From: Proteobacteria bacterium 005FR1
GTDB lineage: Bacteria > Pseudomonadota > Gammaproteobacteria > Pseudomonadales > Cellvibrionaceae
Assembly: GCA_026192395.1 (NCBI GenBank)
Contig: WACF01000001.1
Coordinates: 2,354,309 to 2,418,308 of the forward strand
DNA: 64,000 nucleotides
Reading direction: 5' to 3'
This document shows, one piece after another, positions 28,432 to 37,090 of the stretch (the first letter of the stretch is position 1; every line of letters begins with the position of its first letter). Position numbers and translations under genes: made by a program. The notes under the pieces were generated by a model. It saw only the letters and a program-made list of their open reading frames with translations. It was not told the origin of the DNA and made no database searches.

Positions 28432-28520
28432 CCTGGATGCGGTGCAGCGGAATGAAGGGGCAACCCTGGGCTACGCTCTGCTACACGATGTGAAAACGTC
28501 GACGAGGCAGGCAGCGATAT

Positions 28521-28704
28521 TGGATTCCGGCGAAGGCCGGAATGACGTAAAAAGGCGGCAGCGCCGCCTTTTTACGTCTCACGTCTCACGTCTCACGTCT
28601 CACGTCTCACGTCTCACGTCTCACGTCTCACGTCTCACGTCTCACGTCTCACGTCTCACGTCTCACGTCTCACGTCTCACGTCTCACGTCTCACGTCTCA
28701 CGTC
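28521..28704. repeat. composite repeat element with 18.7-copy heptad array
   Basis: Three modules in order: a dispersed palindrome (28521-28547, ATTCCGGC-GAAG-GCCGGAAT then GACG); a perfect hairpin of A-tract, GGCGGC, T-tract (28547-28575); and an uninterrupted tandem array of the 7-mer ACGTCTC from 28574 to 28704 (131 bp, 18.7 copies, no visible mismatch). The array ends 2 bp from the algC stop codon. Perfect identity of the copies implies recent expansion or active homogenisation. Confidence 0.95.
28547..28575. terminator. bidirectional terminator hairpin, pgi/algC
   Basis: Perfect 13-bp arms GTAAAAAGGCGGC and GCCGCCTTTTTAC with a 3-nt loop AGC. The T-tract on both strands makes it an intrinsic terminator for either direction between convergent pgi and algC. 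For algC transcripts it comes after the heptad array, which would therefore be transcribed. Confidence 0.8.
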
Positions 28705-28705
28705 A

Positions 28706-30061
28706 TCAAAACTGATCTAAAAAGCGGATCAGTTCATCCCGCTTCTCTTCCATCAGAGGAATGTCCCCGCGGGACTCGACGTTCAATCGCACCACTGGTT
28801 CGGTGTTGGATTTGCGGAGGTTGAAGCGCCAATCGTCATAGGCGACGCTGAGTCCATCCACCTGCTCGACAGACAGTGCGCCGGGACCGTAGTGCTCTTC
28901 GGCCTTTTTGAGCGCCACATCGGGTTCATCGATCTTGCGATTGATTTCGCCACTGCAAGGGAATGCGGCAATACATTCGCTCACCAGGGTGGACAGCCCC
29001 TTGTCCTTGCGGCTAATCAATTCGCTTACCAACAGCCAGGGGATCATGCCGCTGTCGCAGTAGGCAAAGTCCTTGAAATAGTGGTGCGCACTCATTTCGC
29101 CGCCATAGATCGCATCTTCCTTGCGCATCCGCTCCTTGATAAAGGCGTGGCCAGTTTTACTCTGAATGGGTACCCCACCAAACTGCTTGGCGATCGCTTG
29201 CGTATTCCAGATCAGGCGAGGGTCGTGGACGATCTTCGAACCAGGCGCCTTGATCAGAAAGGCCTCTGCCAGCAGGCCGACCAGATAGTAGCCCTCAATG
29301 AAGTTGCCGTGTTCATCAAAAAAGAAACAACGGTCAAAGTCGCCATCCCAGGCGACGCCGAAGTCGGCACCGCTATTTTTTACGGCTTCGATGGTGGCGG
29401 GGCGGTTTTCCGGCACCAGCGGGTTGGGAATCCCATTGGGAAAGCTGCCATTCGGCTCGTGGTGCACGCGCACGAACTCGAAGGGCAGGTGCGGCTCCAG
29501 AGCGTCGATGACTGCACCAGCACCGCCGTTTCCGGCGTTAACAACGATCTTGAGCGGCTGCAGTTTAGAGCGATCCACATAGCTCAGCAGGTGCCTTATA
29601 TAGCGAGGTCGGCTGTCGTACTGCTTGACTGAGCCTTTTGTCTCCACCGGAGCGAAGTCGGCCTGCTCGGCAATCTTTTTGATATCCAGCAGCCCCGTAT
29701 CGCCGCTGATTGGACGCGAACCTTCGCGCACCAGCTTCATACCGTTATAATCGATCGGGTTGTGGCTGGCAGTCACACAGATGCCGCCGTCCACGTCCTG
29801 ATCAAACGTCGCAAAATAAATCTCCTCGGTACCGCACTGGCCGATGTGCAGAACGTCGGCACCTCCGTCAGTCAGGCCGCTCACCAAGGCATCGGTGAGC
29901 TCAGGGCTGGTGAGACGAATGTCGTGGCCCACCACAACACTTTTGGCATTCAGGTACTGCGCAAAGGCCCGACCGATACGGTAGGCGACGTCGGTATTCA
30001 GTTCGTCCGGGACGCGGCCGCGGATGTCGTAGGCCTTGAAGCAAGTCAATGAGTCAGTCAT
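28706..30061 (-). CDS. algC: phosphomannomutase/phosphoglucomutase
   Basis: A 451-residue alpha-D-phosphohexomutase. The active-site serine is S99 in CVTASHNP. The metal loop is DGDFDRC, the sugar-binding loop [10 protein letters not shown] and the phosphate-binding loop near the end [11 protein letters not shown]. The ATG at 30061 follows AAGGA with 9-nt spacing; the in-frame TTG 9 bp upstream overlaps that ribosome binding site. It lies 20 bp downstream of galU on the same strand, so the pair makes Man-1-P/Glc-1-P and UDP-glucose for exopolysaccharide or LPS. The stop codon TGA abuts the heptad array. Confidence 0.92.
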   Translation of the reverse strand: MTDSLTCFKAYDIRGRVPDELNTDVAYRIGRAFAQYLNAKSVVVGHDIRLTSPELTDALVSGLTDGGADVLHIGQCGTEEIYFATFDQDVDGGICVTASHNPIDYNGMKLVREGSRPISGDTGLLDIKKIAEQADFAPVETKGSVKQYDSRPRYIRHLLSYVDRSKLQPLKIVVNAGNGGAGAVIDALEPHLPFEFVRVHHEPNGSFPNGIPNPLVPENRPATIEAVKNSGADFGVAWDGDFDRCFFFDEHGNFIEGYYLVGLLAEAFLIKAPGSKIVHDPRLIWNTQAIAKQFGGVPIQSKTGHAFIKERMRKEDAIYGGEMSAHHYFKDFAYCDSGMIPWLLVSELISRKDKGLSTLVSECIAAFPCSGEINRKIDEPDVALKKAEEHYGPGALSVEQVDGLSVAYDDWRFNLRKSNTEPVVRLNVESRGDIPLMEEKRDELIRFLDQF

Positions 30062-30081
30062 CGGGCTCAATCCTTCAGCGG

Positions 30082-30906
30082 TTATTCTTTATAGAGGTTT
30101 TCGTAAACGTAGTTGGTGGCCTCCACGAAGCCTTCGACACTGCCGCAATCGAAGCGACGACCCTTGAACTTATAAGCCATTACGCAACCCGTCTCAGCTT
30201 GCTTGAGCAGCGCATCGGTAAGCTGCACTTCCCCATTCTTGCCGGGAGGTGTATCTTCGATCACGTCGAAGATGTCGGGAGTGAGAATGTAACGACCGAT
30301 GATGGCGAGATTTGAGGGAGCGTCTTCGGCCGCAGGCTTTTCCACCATGTCCTTGACCTGATAGAGGTCGTCCTTGATTTTCTCCCCCGCGATTACGCCG
30401 AACTTGTGAATCTTTTCGAGCGGAATCTCCTGAATGGCAACAATGCTGCAGCGGAACTGATTATAGAGTTTCACCATCTGCTTGAGCACACCGTCGCCTT
30501 CGGTTACACAGAGGTCGTCGGAAAGAATTACCCCGAAAGGCTCGTCGCCAATCAATCGCTGACCGTTGAGAATGGCGTCCCCAAGGCCTTTCATTTCCTT
30601 TTGTCGCGTCATCGAGAAGGAAGCCTTGTCCATGACGTTGCGAATGCTTTCGAGATACTTTTCCTTGTCTGTACCGGCGATCTGATGCTCGAGCTCGTAG
30701 CTTACGTCGAAGTGATCGGCAATGGCGCGCTTGCCGCGCCCGGTTACCAGTCCGATTTCCGTCAGACCCGCTTCAATCGCCTCCTCCACCCCGTATTGCA
30801 CCAGGGGCTTATTGACGATCGGAAGCATCTCCTTGGGCATTGCCTTGGTTGCAGGTAGAAAGCGTGTGCCATAGCCGGCCACTGGAAATAAGCACTTTTT
30901 GATCAT
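30082..30906 (-). CDS. galU: UTP-glucose-1-phosphate uridylyltransferase
   Basis: A 274-residue nucleotidyltransferase producing UDP-glucose. The N-terminal signature is [47 protein letters not shown] and a C-terminal basic [17 protein letters not shown] are further family marks. The ATG at 30906 is preceded by AAGGAAC; in-frame sequence upstream has no family similarity. First gene of the galU-algC pair. Confidence 0.95.
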   Translation of the reverse strand: MIKKCLFPVAGYGTRFLPATKAMPKEMLPIVNKPLVQYGVEEAIEAGLTEIGLVTGRGKRAIADHFDVSYELEHQIAGTDKEKYLESIRNVMDKASFSMTRQKEMKGLGDAILNGQRLIGDEPFGVILSDDLCVTEGDGVLKQMVKLYNQFRCSIVAIQEIPLEKIHKFGVIAGEKIKDDLYQVKDMVEKPAAEDAPSNLAIIGRYILTPDIFDVIEDTPPGKNGEVQLTDALLKQAETGCVMAYKFKGRRFDCGSVEGFVEATNYVYENLYKE

Positions 30907-31302
30907 TTGAAAGTTCCTTGAGACAGTTCCTGGATGGTTCTTATGTGTGATTTGCGCAATTTCCGGCTTCTCGCCAGGATGCTTTGTTTTTAAAAGGTCA
31001 GCGCCCGGAACATCTGCAGAGCACGCATGGGATACGGCCCTGAGACTTTCGCTAATCACGTTCGTTCAGCAAGGTTTTTGCCGGATGGCAAAACTGAGGG
31101 GCAGGTTCGGCGCCCGGGATTCCCCATCCCCCGAGACCGCGCCACGCCGAGCAGAAAAAATGTCGAGCCCCAAAACCTCTGAAGAAAGCTGAAATCTGAC
31201 CGCACGCGGCGTGTAAGCACATAACATACCACAGTTGCCCAGCCCCCCGATGTTTGTGCTGATAACCGCCTCACGCCGGGGTAAACATGAGTCAGCTGGA
31301 GC

Positions 31303-31330
31303 TAGACAACTCGCCGGGAGCCGGTAGAAT
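31303..31330 (+). promoter_or_regulatory. candidate promoter of fabA
   Basis: TAGACA (31303-31308), 16-bp spacer, TAGAAT (31325-31330), with the start codon 95 bp further on. If correct, the direct repeat at 31361-31403 is in the 5' untranslated region. Confidence 0.35.
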
Positions 31331-31360
31331 GGCCTCCTTTCGTGCGCGGGCCACCGCATG

Positions 31361-31403
31361 ACCTGCGGGTCGATGCTGCGGATCAACGTTCCACCTGCGG
31401 GTC
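31361..31403. repeat. 11-bp direct repeat upstream of fabA
   Basis: ACCTGCGGGTC occurs at 31361-31371 and again at 31393-31403, a 32-bp period (about three helical turns), ending 21 bp before the fabA start codon. It could be a regulator site or a 5'-UTR element. Confidence 0.4.
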
Positions 31404-31424
31404 ACTGAGAGTTTTCCGGGATTT

Positions 31425-31949
31425 ATGACTACATTTGAAAGAAAGAGCGCCTACGGCTTTGATGAACTGATCGAATGCGGATATGGCCGCATGTTTGGGC
31501 CCGGTAACGCGCAGCTCCCCATTCCCAACATGCTGATGGTTGACCGGGTCAACCACATCAGTGACAAAGGCGGTGAATTCGGCAAGGGTGAAATCATTGC
31601 TGAACTGGACATCCATCCCGAACAGTGGTTTTTTCAATGCCACTTCCCCTCCGATCCGGTGATGCCTGGATGCCTGGGGCTCGACGCCATGTGGCAACTG
31701 GTGGGTTTCTTTCTTGCATGGAAGGGCAATCAGGGCCGCGGCAGGGCGCTCGGCGCGGGCGAAGTCAAGTTTACGGGCCAGATTCTACCCAAGGCCAAAA
31801 AAGTCACCTACCATATCCACCTCAAACGCGTAATTGAGCGAAAACTGATCATGGGCATAGCCGATGGTCGGGTTTCTGTTGATGGCAAGGAAATCTATTT
31901 CGCCAAGGATCTCCGGGTTGGGCTGTTCCAGAACGCTGAACTCTTTTAA
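31425..31949 (+). CDS. fabA: 3-hydroxydecanoyl-ACP dehydratase/isomerase
   Basis: A 174-residue enzyme that dehydrates 3-hydroxyacyl-ACP and isomerises trans-2- to cis-3-decenoyl-ACP, the branch point to unsaturated fatty acids in the anaerobic pathway. The catalytic H73 lies in [13 protein letters not shown] and D87 in LGLDAMWQ, equivalent to E. coli His70 and Asp84. Full length. It is followed 106 bp later by fabB, the usual pair in Pseudomonas-type genomes. Confidence 0.97.
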   Translation: MTTFERKSAYGFDELIECGYGRMFGPGNAQLPIPNMLMVDRVNHISDKGGEFGKGEIIAELDIHPEQWFFQCHFPSDPVMPGCLGLDAMWQLVGFFLAWKGNQGRGRALGAGEVKFTGQILPKAKKVTYHIHLKRVIERKLIMGIADGRVSVDGKEIYFAKDLRVGLFQNAELF

Positions 31950-32055
31950 ACGCGCGCCAGCAAATGACGGTCTTCTGTCCGCCCGGGCGCGCTCCGGCGC
32001 GGCCGGCTCCAATCCGACTTTCAATCTGTAAAATCTCGCACTCACGAGGAACGCT

Positions 32056-33279
32056 ATGAGACGCGTAGTAGTCACCGGTCTGGGTATCGTTTCCTGCCTG
32101 GGCAATGACAAGCAGGCCGTTCTGGATGCCCTGAAGCAGGGCGCCTCCGGCATCAAATTCAAGCAGGAATATCAGGATTACGGCTTCCGCAGTCAGGTCG
32201 CCGGCAGCGTCAACATTGATCTGTCCGAGCACATCGATCGCAAGACCTTGCGCTTCATGGCGGATGCCGCCGGCTTCGCCTTCATCGCGATGAGCCAGGC
32301 TGTAGCTGACTCGGGACTGAGCGACGCGGAAATCGCCAACGAGCGTACCGGAATCGTCATGGGCTCCGGGGGCGCATCCGCGCTCAGCAATGTGGAAGCG
32401 GTTGATATCCTCCGCGAACGCGGCATCAAGCGAGTGGGCCCCTACCGCGTTACCCAGACAATGGGCAGCACCACCTCCGCCTGCCTCGCCACTCCCTTCA
32501 AGATCAAGGGTGTGAACTATTCGATCAGCTCCGCCTGCTCCACCAGCGCCCACTGCATCGGCAATGCCATGGAACTGATTCAGTTTGGCAAACAGGATGT
32601 GGTTTTCGCCGGCGGCGCGGAAGAAGAGCACTGGACCTCGAGCTGTCTGTTCGACGCCATGGGTGCGCTCTCCAGCAAGTACAACGAGACACCCGAGCGG
32701 GCATCGCGCGCTTATGACCGCGATCGCGATGGCTTCGTCATCGCTGGCGGTGGCGGCTGTCTGGTATTGGAGGAACTCGAGCACGCGAAGGCCCGCGGCG
32801 CAACGATCTATGCGGAACTGACCGGCTACGGCGCCACCTCGGACGGCTACGACATGGTGGCCCCCTCTGGCGAAGGTGCGATCCGCTGCATGCGCCAGGC
32901 AATGAGCACTGCCCGTTCGGAAATCGACTATATCAATACCCACGGCACCAGCACGCCAGTGGGTGACATGAAGGAATTGCAGGCAATCCGCGAGGTGTTC
33001 GCCGCGGGCAAAGTGCCGCACATCAGCTCCACCAAGTCGCTCACCGGCCACTCTCTGGGAGCGGCAGGCGTGCAGGAAGCAATCTATAGTCTGCTGATGA
33101 TGGAAAACAACTTCGTCTGCGCTTCGGCCAACGTCGAAACGCTCGATCCAGAAGCGGAAGGACTGCCGATTGCCAGAGAGCGAATCGACGACATTCAGCT
33201 CAATGCCGTGCTCTCCAACAGCTTCGGATTCGGCGGAACCAACGCCTGTCTCGTTTTCGAGCGCTATCGTCCAGAGTAA
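32056..33279 (+). CDS. fabB: beta-ketoacyl-ACP synthase I
   Basis: A 407-residue condensing enzyme that elongates cis-3-decenoyl-ACP made by FabA. The catalytic triad is C161 ([10 protein letters not shown]), H296 ([10 protein letters not shown]) and H332 ([12 protein letters not shown], with K327). The ending [17 protein letters not shown] is canonical. Pairing with fabA argues for FabB rather than FabF. Confidence 0.96.
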   Translation: MRRVVVTGLGIVSCLGNDKQAVLDALKQGASGIKFKQEYQDYGFRSQVAGSVNIDLSEHIDRKTLRFMADAAGFAFIAMSQAVADSGLSDAEIANERTGIVMGSGGASALSNVEAVDILRERGIKRVGPYRVTQTMGSTTSACLATPFKIKGVNYSISSACSTSAHCIGNAMELIQFGKQDVVFAGGAEEEHWTSSCLFDAMGALSSKYNETPERASRAYDRDRDGFVIAGGGGCLVLEELEHAKARGATIYAELTGYGATSDGYDMVAPSGEGAIRCMRQAMSTARSEIDYINTHGTSTPVGDMKELQAIREVFAAGKVPHISSTKSLTGHSLGAAGVQEAIYSLLMMENNFVCASANVETLDPEAEGLPIARERIDDIQLNAVLSNSFGFGGTNACLVFERYRPE

Positions 33280-33341
33280 TTCGGAACTTCCACTCGATTA
33301 CCAAAGCCGCCAGGGATGGCCGGCTGCCGCTTCCCGGAAAA

Positions 33342-34271
33342 TCAACTCGCCGTTGAACGAACCTCGCCCCGCTCGTCCTGCCGGTCCAGCCAGTGGCTGA
33401 TTTGCGCCTTGAGACCCTGGCGCCAACTGCGCCCATGTACGCCGAAGTTGTTGCAAATGCGCCTGCTGTTCAGGGTCGCACTGGCGGGTTCCAGCGGATA
33501 ACCACCCTCTTCCCTTGCAGCGCGGGCAACGATTCGTCCCGATGGCGCACGTAGCTCCTCGAAAGTTGCCTGAACTTCCTGCCCGAACTCCAGTTCGTTG
33601 CAACCATCTGCGCTGCAGTAATGGAAATAGCCCCAGTTTCCCGCCCCCGCCATCACCTGACGAAGTACCCCACTAACCACGCGGCGCGCATCTGCCTGCC
33701 AAGTGGGTGCACCGCGGCGGTAACTGCTGAGCGGCAGCTCGAGTCCGCTGTTCAAGGCGTTGACGATGCGAGTGAAGAGGTTGTCCCCCTCGGGATCAAT
33801 CAGCCAGCTGAAGCGCAGAACGAGGTGCTTGTCGAGCACGCCCGCGAATTGCTGCTCTATTTCAGCGACCATCGCCCCGTAACTGTCGAGAGGAGCAATC
33901 GGGTCGGCCTCATCGTAGGCGTTCTTGGTGTCCCCGCCAAACACGTGGTAATCGGAAAGATGCATCGCCACGCAGCCGAACTTCTCGCAGGCGCTGGCCA
34001 GGTGATAGGCCCGCTCCACCTGGCCGGCACGGGCGCTGGCGGACGCCGCTTCGAGCAGCGACGGAGTTCGCAGGTCGGCTTCATGCAGGAGCAGGTTGGG
34101 TTTGTGTTGATCGAAGAGCGCTTCAACGGAGTTCAAGTCGTTCCAATCGATGCTGTGGTCAGCCACAAACGACACCGGCATGTTCCCGGCATCCAGTTCC
34201 TGGGCGACCGTGGCAACCAGCCCCTGCTCCGGACCGATGGCCAGTACCCGTTTGCTCGCTAGCAAGACCAT
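33342..34271 (-). CDS. RmlD-like sugar-nucleotide reductase family protein, degenerate
   Basis: A 309-residue extended-SDR-like protein. The start at 34271 (MVLLASKRVLAIGPEQG) puts a Rossmann strand at the N-terminus, but the dinucleotide motif reads GPEQGLVA instead of GxxGxxG. The active-site segment SYGAMVAEIE has the Tyr but not the Lys of YxxxK. The domain layout, with DYHVFGGD and DEADPIAPLDSYG, is still RmlD/dTDP-4-dehydrorhamnose-reductase-like. It may therefore bind a nucleotide without being a reductase, like the regulatory subunit of methionine adenosyltransferase. Two other start choices further upstream lack support. Confidence 0.6.
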   Translation of the reverse strand: MVLLASKRVLAIGPEQGLVATVAQELDAGNMPVSFVADHSIDWNDLNSVEALFDQHKPNLLLHEADLRTPSLLEAASASARAGQVERAYHLASACEKFGCVAMHLSDYHVFGGDTKNAYDEADPIAPLDSYGAMVAEIEQQFAGVLDKHLVLRFSWLIDPEGDNLFTRIVNALNSGLELPLSSYRRGAPTWQADARRVVSGVLRQVMAGAGNWGYFHYCSADGCNELEFGQEVQATFEELRAPSGRIVARAAREEGGYPLEPASATLNSRRICNNFGVHGRSWRQGLKAQISHWLDRQDERGEVRSTAS

Positions 34272-34395
34272 TAACTCTGCAATACCTCTGCAACAGCGCG
34301 ATTGAATGGGGGGTCGCCTGGCCCGATATGACCAGACGCGCCGAAAAAAGGGCACTAACAATAGCACACTTGCTCTCGGCGCCTGTACAAACCGG

Positions 34396-34959
34396 CTATT
34401 GGGCGAAGCGACTGTTCTTGGAAAATTGAGGACGCAGAAATTCCATCTGATCGCCCCGAATTCGCTTGCTGTTGATCAAGGCGAGATACTCCGCGTAGTT
34501 GGGGCGGTAGGGAAGCGCAATCAGCTCCATCGAAATCTCGCTGGGGAGCCGGTCGCCCTTGTGCTGATTGCACCGTTTGCAGGCGGTCACGACATTTTCC
34601 CAGCGATCCTTGCCGCCGCGGCTCCTGGGGACGACGTGATCCCGGGAAAGCCCGGTGATCGGGAAGATATTACCGCAGTAAAGACAGCGGTAATGATCCC
34701 GGGCAAACAGGGCCGCATTGGTCAGAAGAGGGTTGCTGCGGACTTTCGGAATCCGGCGTCCGCCACAGGCGATGATTGCCGGCAGGGAGATGGAGGATCG
34801 CAGGCCGGATTGTCGACAATAGCCGCCGCAAACCTCCCTGGCGATTCCACCCAGCGACCAGGCCACCATATCGCGGGCATGGAGACAGACCGCTTCTTTC
34901 CAGTGCAACCACTCCACCGGCTGGCCGGCGATGTTAAGACGCAGGATACGCGCTTCCAC
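34396..34959 (-). CDS. HNH endonuclease family protein
   Basis: A 187-residue protein. I place the start at a GTG (34959) because AAAGGAG lies just upstream and the resulting MEARILRLNIAGQPVEWLHWKEAV matches the conserved N-terminus of a widespread proteobacterial HNH protein; longer in-frame starts were rejected. The zinc/HNH module is at about 105-165: CLYCG, then RDHVVPRSRGG, then WENVVTACKRCNQHKG (paired CxxC knuckles plus His and Asn). Members are chromosomal, found without a methylase, and of unknown biological role. No phage or restriction genes are near. Confidence 0.85.
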   Translation of the reverse strand: MEARILRLNIAGQPVEWLHWKEAVCLHARDMVAWSLGGIAREVCGGYCRQSGLRSSISLPAIIACGGRRIPKVRSNPLLTNAALFARDHYRCLYCGNIFPITGLSRDHVVPRSRGGKDRWENVVTACKRCNQHKGDRLPSEISMELIALPYRPNYAEYLALINSKRIRGDQMEFLRPQFSKNSRFAQ

Positions 34960-35291
34960 GGTCAACTCTCCTTTCGGGATTGGCTCCATCGGAACCGTTG
35001 TTGGACAGATCGGTGGTAATCGGGCAAACGCAGGGCTGACAAAGCCGAAGCTACACAGCCGGAAAAGAATGAATAGCAGAAGAGAACGAGGGGACGAGTG
35101 CTGCGGTGCCGACGGAGCGAGCGCCGCGACATGATAGAAAATTGGCCTGTTTTCGGGCACTTAGCGCAATGCTGAATATCGAACGCGGACCGCCTTTCCA
35201 ATGATCTGATCGTCGGATCGCTTTATATTTAAGCAAACCGGGCATTTAGTCAACGATTGTGCCGCGCTTCAGAGAAGATCAACTTGCGCCC

Positions 35292-35330
35292 AAAAAATAA
35301 AACCCCTGCGGAGAGTTTCCACAGGGGTTT
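35292..35330 (-). terminator. intrinsic terminator of sRNA1
   Basis: Read on the minus strand: stem AAACCCCTG/CAGGGGTTT extended by TGGA/CTCC-type pairs, followed by TTTTATTTTTT (35302-35292). A GGA lies in the upper stem. Confidence 0.88.
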
Positions 35331-35431
35331 CAAAGTCGGATGTACGAGGGAGGGCTCAAATCCGTATGAGCCAAGTGGCTCAGTCCTTTCCAATCCTTTG
35401 CCGCGCATCCGTGCAGTTGATCCTTCAACTT
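35292..35431 (-). ncRNA. RsmZ/CsrB-type regulatory RNA candidate (sRNA1)
   Basis: About 140 nt on the minus strand. It starts (inferred) near 35431, downstream of a -10-like AATAAT (35443-35438), and ends at an intrinsic terminator. Seven GGA motifs occur (plus-strand TCC at 35318, 35361, 35384, 35389, 35394, 35408 and 35421). Two are displayed in hairpin loops at the 5' end: AGTTGA-AGGA-TCAACT (35415-35430) and GCA-CGGA-TGC (35405-35414). A third hairpin TGAGCC-ACTT-GGCTCA separates the unpaired GGAs. Looped and unpaired GGA repeats are the CsrA/RsmA-binding signature, so the predicted role is sequestering CsrA. A GacA-type site lies about 65 bp upstream. Confidence 0.78.
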
Positions 35432-35487
35432 GGGGCCATTATTCCCCTTGGTGGCCTTGCGCGACAGTGGCAAATGTCGCTTTATCT

Positions 35488-35505
35488 TGTAGGAAATGTC
35501 TCACA
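35488..35505 (-). promoter_or_regulatory. GacA/UvrY-type upstream activating site
   Basis: On the minus strand TGTGAGACATTTCCTACA. It fits the TGTAAG-N6-CTTACA consensus of GacA sites (10 of 12 consensus positions) and resembles the UvrY-type TGTGAG variant. Its centre is about 65 bp upstream of the inferred sRNA1 start, as at Pseudomonas rsm genes. Confidence 0.72.
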
Positions 35506-35519
35506 AGACCTCTCCCCGC

Positions 35520-35552
35520 AAAAAAAAGAACCGCTTCTGTTTCCAGAAGCGG
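35520..35552 (-). terminator. intrinsic terminator of sRNA2
   Basis: Perfect 9-bp stem CCGCTTCTG / CAGAAGCGG with GAAA tetraloop (35531-35552), then TTC and eight T residues on the minus strand. No protein gene on the minus strand ends here, which is itself evidence for a small RNA upstream. Confidence 0.92.
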
Positions 35553-35625
35553 CACTAACTCACAGGATGATCCTTATCAATGTCGACTCCCTGCCGACTC
35601 CCTTAGCTGCATCCGTGTAAGCGCA
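35520..35625 (-). ncRNA. second GGA-rich regulatory RNA candidate (sRNA2)
   Basis: About 106 nt on the minus strand, upstream of and in tandem with sRNA1. A promoter-like pair TTGCTG-17 bp-TATAGC (-10 at 35637-35632) precedes it, and a textbook terminator ends it. Five GGA motifs (plus-strand TCC at 35542, 35571, 35588, 35599, 35612) include a direct repeat AGGGAGTCG, with one copy in a GTCG/CGAC hairpin loop, and TGAT-AAGG-ATCA. This resembles an RsmX/RsmY-like RNA. The GacA-type site upstream is at best a half-site (CTTACG near 35674-35679). Alternatively it is an unrelated small RNA. Confidence 0.55.
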
Positions 35626-35854
35626 TTCTGGGCTATAGCGCGGCTCAGGCCCATCAGCAAAAGCATTGTCTGGCGTAAGAATTCTGCTCCGCGTGCTGTG
35701 CGATATCGCCCTGGCGTCGTCACGCCGCACTCGCGACGCGCCGTTGCCCTGACGATTCCAACGCCACAAGCGCATACAAGGGGATTGGGATGGGTTAAAA
35801 TGCGCGGCCTGCCCGTCGATGGCAGCTGATCCAAGTTCCCCACGCGCAGTCGAG

Positions 35855-36109
35855 ATGCCCATGGTTGCCAAATCCAAAGCAAAGACGATCGATTTCGAAC
35901 AGGCCCTGAGCGAACTCGAGGGACTTGTCAGCAAAATGGAAGCGGGCGACCTGAGCCTCGAGCAGTCGCTGAAAGCCTTCGAAGAGGGGGTCAAGCTCAC
36001 GCGGGAATGCCAGGCCCAGTTGTCCGAGGCCGAACAGCGGGTTCGCAAGTTGATCGAGGAAGACGGCAAGTTGAGCTCGGTGGATTTCGAGGACGGCGCG
36101 GAGGAATGA
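35855..36109 (+). CDS. xseB: exodeoxyribonuclease VII small subunit
   Basis: An 84-residue helical-hairpin protein with the XseB signature [34 protein letters not shown]. It associates in several copies with XseA in the ssDNA exonuclease. Two close ATGs (35855, 35861) are possible; neither has a strong ribosome binding site, and an ATG at 35819 gives an unlikely N-terminal extension. The stop overlaps the ispA start (ATGA), indicating translational coupling. Confidence 0.92.
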   Translation: MPMVAKSKAKTIDFEQALSELEGLVSKMEAGDLSLEQSLKAFEEGVKLTRECQAQLSEAEQRVRKLIEEDGKLSSVDFEDGAEE

Positions 36110-36993
36110 GCCGGGCTGAGCTGGTTTTCCTGAGCGGCTGGCAGCAGCGCTCTGAGCAGGCGCTCGAACGTCAGCTGAATGCGCTGACAACAGTTTCGCC
36201 CCGCCTGCTGGCCGCCATGCGCTACAGCCTGCTGGGCAAAGGCAAGCGGATTCGCCCCGTACTGAGCTACGCGGGCGCTGCATCGGTCGGTGAAATCACC
36301 GACGCTGTGGATGACGTCGCCTGCGCGGTGGAGTGCATCCACGCCTACAGCCTCGTACATGACGATCTCCCGGCCATGGACGACGACGATCTCCGCCGCG
36401 GACAGCCAACCTGCCATATCGCCTTTGATGAGGCCACCGCGATTCTCGCCGGCGACGCCCTGCAAACCCTTGCTTTTCAGATCCTCGCCGGCGCTGCGCT
36501 GCCGCCGCAAGATTCGCTCGCACTGATCGCTCGCCTGGCGGAGGCTTCCGGGGCCAGTGGCATGGTTGCCGGGCAGGCTGTGGATCTGGCGGCAGTATCC
36601 AGACAGCTGAGCCTGTCGGAACTGGAGCAAATGCATCGCTTCAAAACCGGCGCCCTGATACGCGCCAGCGTCTCCATGGGCGCGCTTGCCACCGGCGCCG
36701 CCAGCCCCGAACAGCTCGCAGCCCTCGGCCGATTTGGCGATAGCATCGGCCTGGCCTTCCAGGTGCAGGATGACATTCTCGACGTGGCGGGCACGACCGA
36801 GGAGATCGGCAAGCAGCAAGGAGCGGACGCACTGCGAGACAAACCGACCTATGTTTCCCTGCTGGGCCTCGACCAAGCCCGTCGCAAGGCGCGGGATTTC
36901 CATGAGGCGGCACTCGAGGCGCTGAGCCATTTCGATCAGCGTGCCGATCCATTGCGCCAGCTTTCGACCTATATTGTCGAGCGTTCAAGCTGA
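36106..36993 (+). CDS. ispA: farnesyl diphosphate synthase
   Basis: A 295-residue short-chain prenyltransferase. The first aspartate-rich motif DDLPAMD is at 86-92 (the two-residue insertion typical of bacterial FPP synthases), followed by DDDLRRG. The second, DDILD, is at 222-226, with [19 protein letters not shown] after it. It starts at the ATG overlapping the xseB stop, with GAGGA immediately upstream inside xseB. It feeds FPP to IspB (25.6 kb) and to undecaprenyl synthesis. Confidence 0.95.
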   Translation: MSRAELVFLSGWQQRSEQALERQLNALTTVSPRLLAAMRYSLLGKGKRIRPVLSYAGAASVGEITDAVDDVACAVECIHAYSLVHDDLPAMDDDDLRRGQPTCHIAFDEATAILAGDALQTLAFQILAGAALPPQDSLALIARLAEASGASGMVAGQAVDLAAVSRQLSLSELEQMHRFKTGALIRASVSMGALATGAASPEQLAALGRFGDSIGLAFQVQDDILDVAGTTEEIGKQQGADALRDKPTYVSLLGLDQARRKARDFHEAALEALSHFDQRADPLRQLSTYIVERSS

Positions 36994-37090
36994 GCGTTTC
37001 AGAGCTGAACACCTTCAGGGTATGAAAGGCTGCCCGCGCACAATACAATTCCGTTACAGTGCTCAACCACCCACAAGCTGTCAGTAACTG

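Larger units (their letters stand above)
30907..31424. other. divergent intergenic region between galU and fabA
   Basis: These 518 bp carry the promoters of galU (minus) and fabA (plus). A candidate fabA promoter lies at 31303-31330 and an 11-bp direct repeat at 31361-31403. I see no palindrome resembling the FabR or DesT operator. Open frames in the region show no family features. Confidence 0.45.

Noticed and set aside
28574-28704. Possible CRISPR array
   Set aside because: The unit is 7 bp with no spacers and no cas genes in the window; it is a simple tandem repeat.
28367-28720. Open frame whose C-terminus repeats SHVSRLT many times
   Set aside because: It is only the translation of the 7-bp array (three heptads give 7 codons) joined to the end of pgi in another frame; no ribosome binding site and no family.
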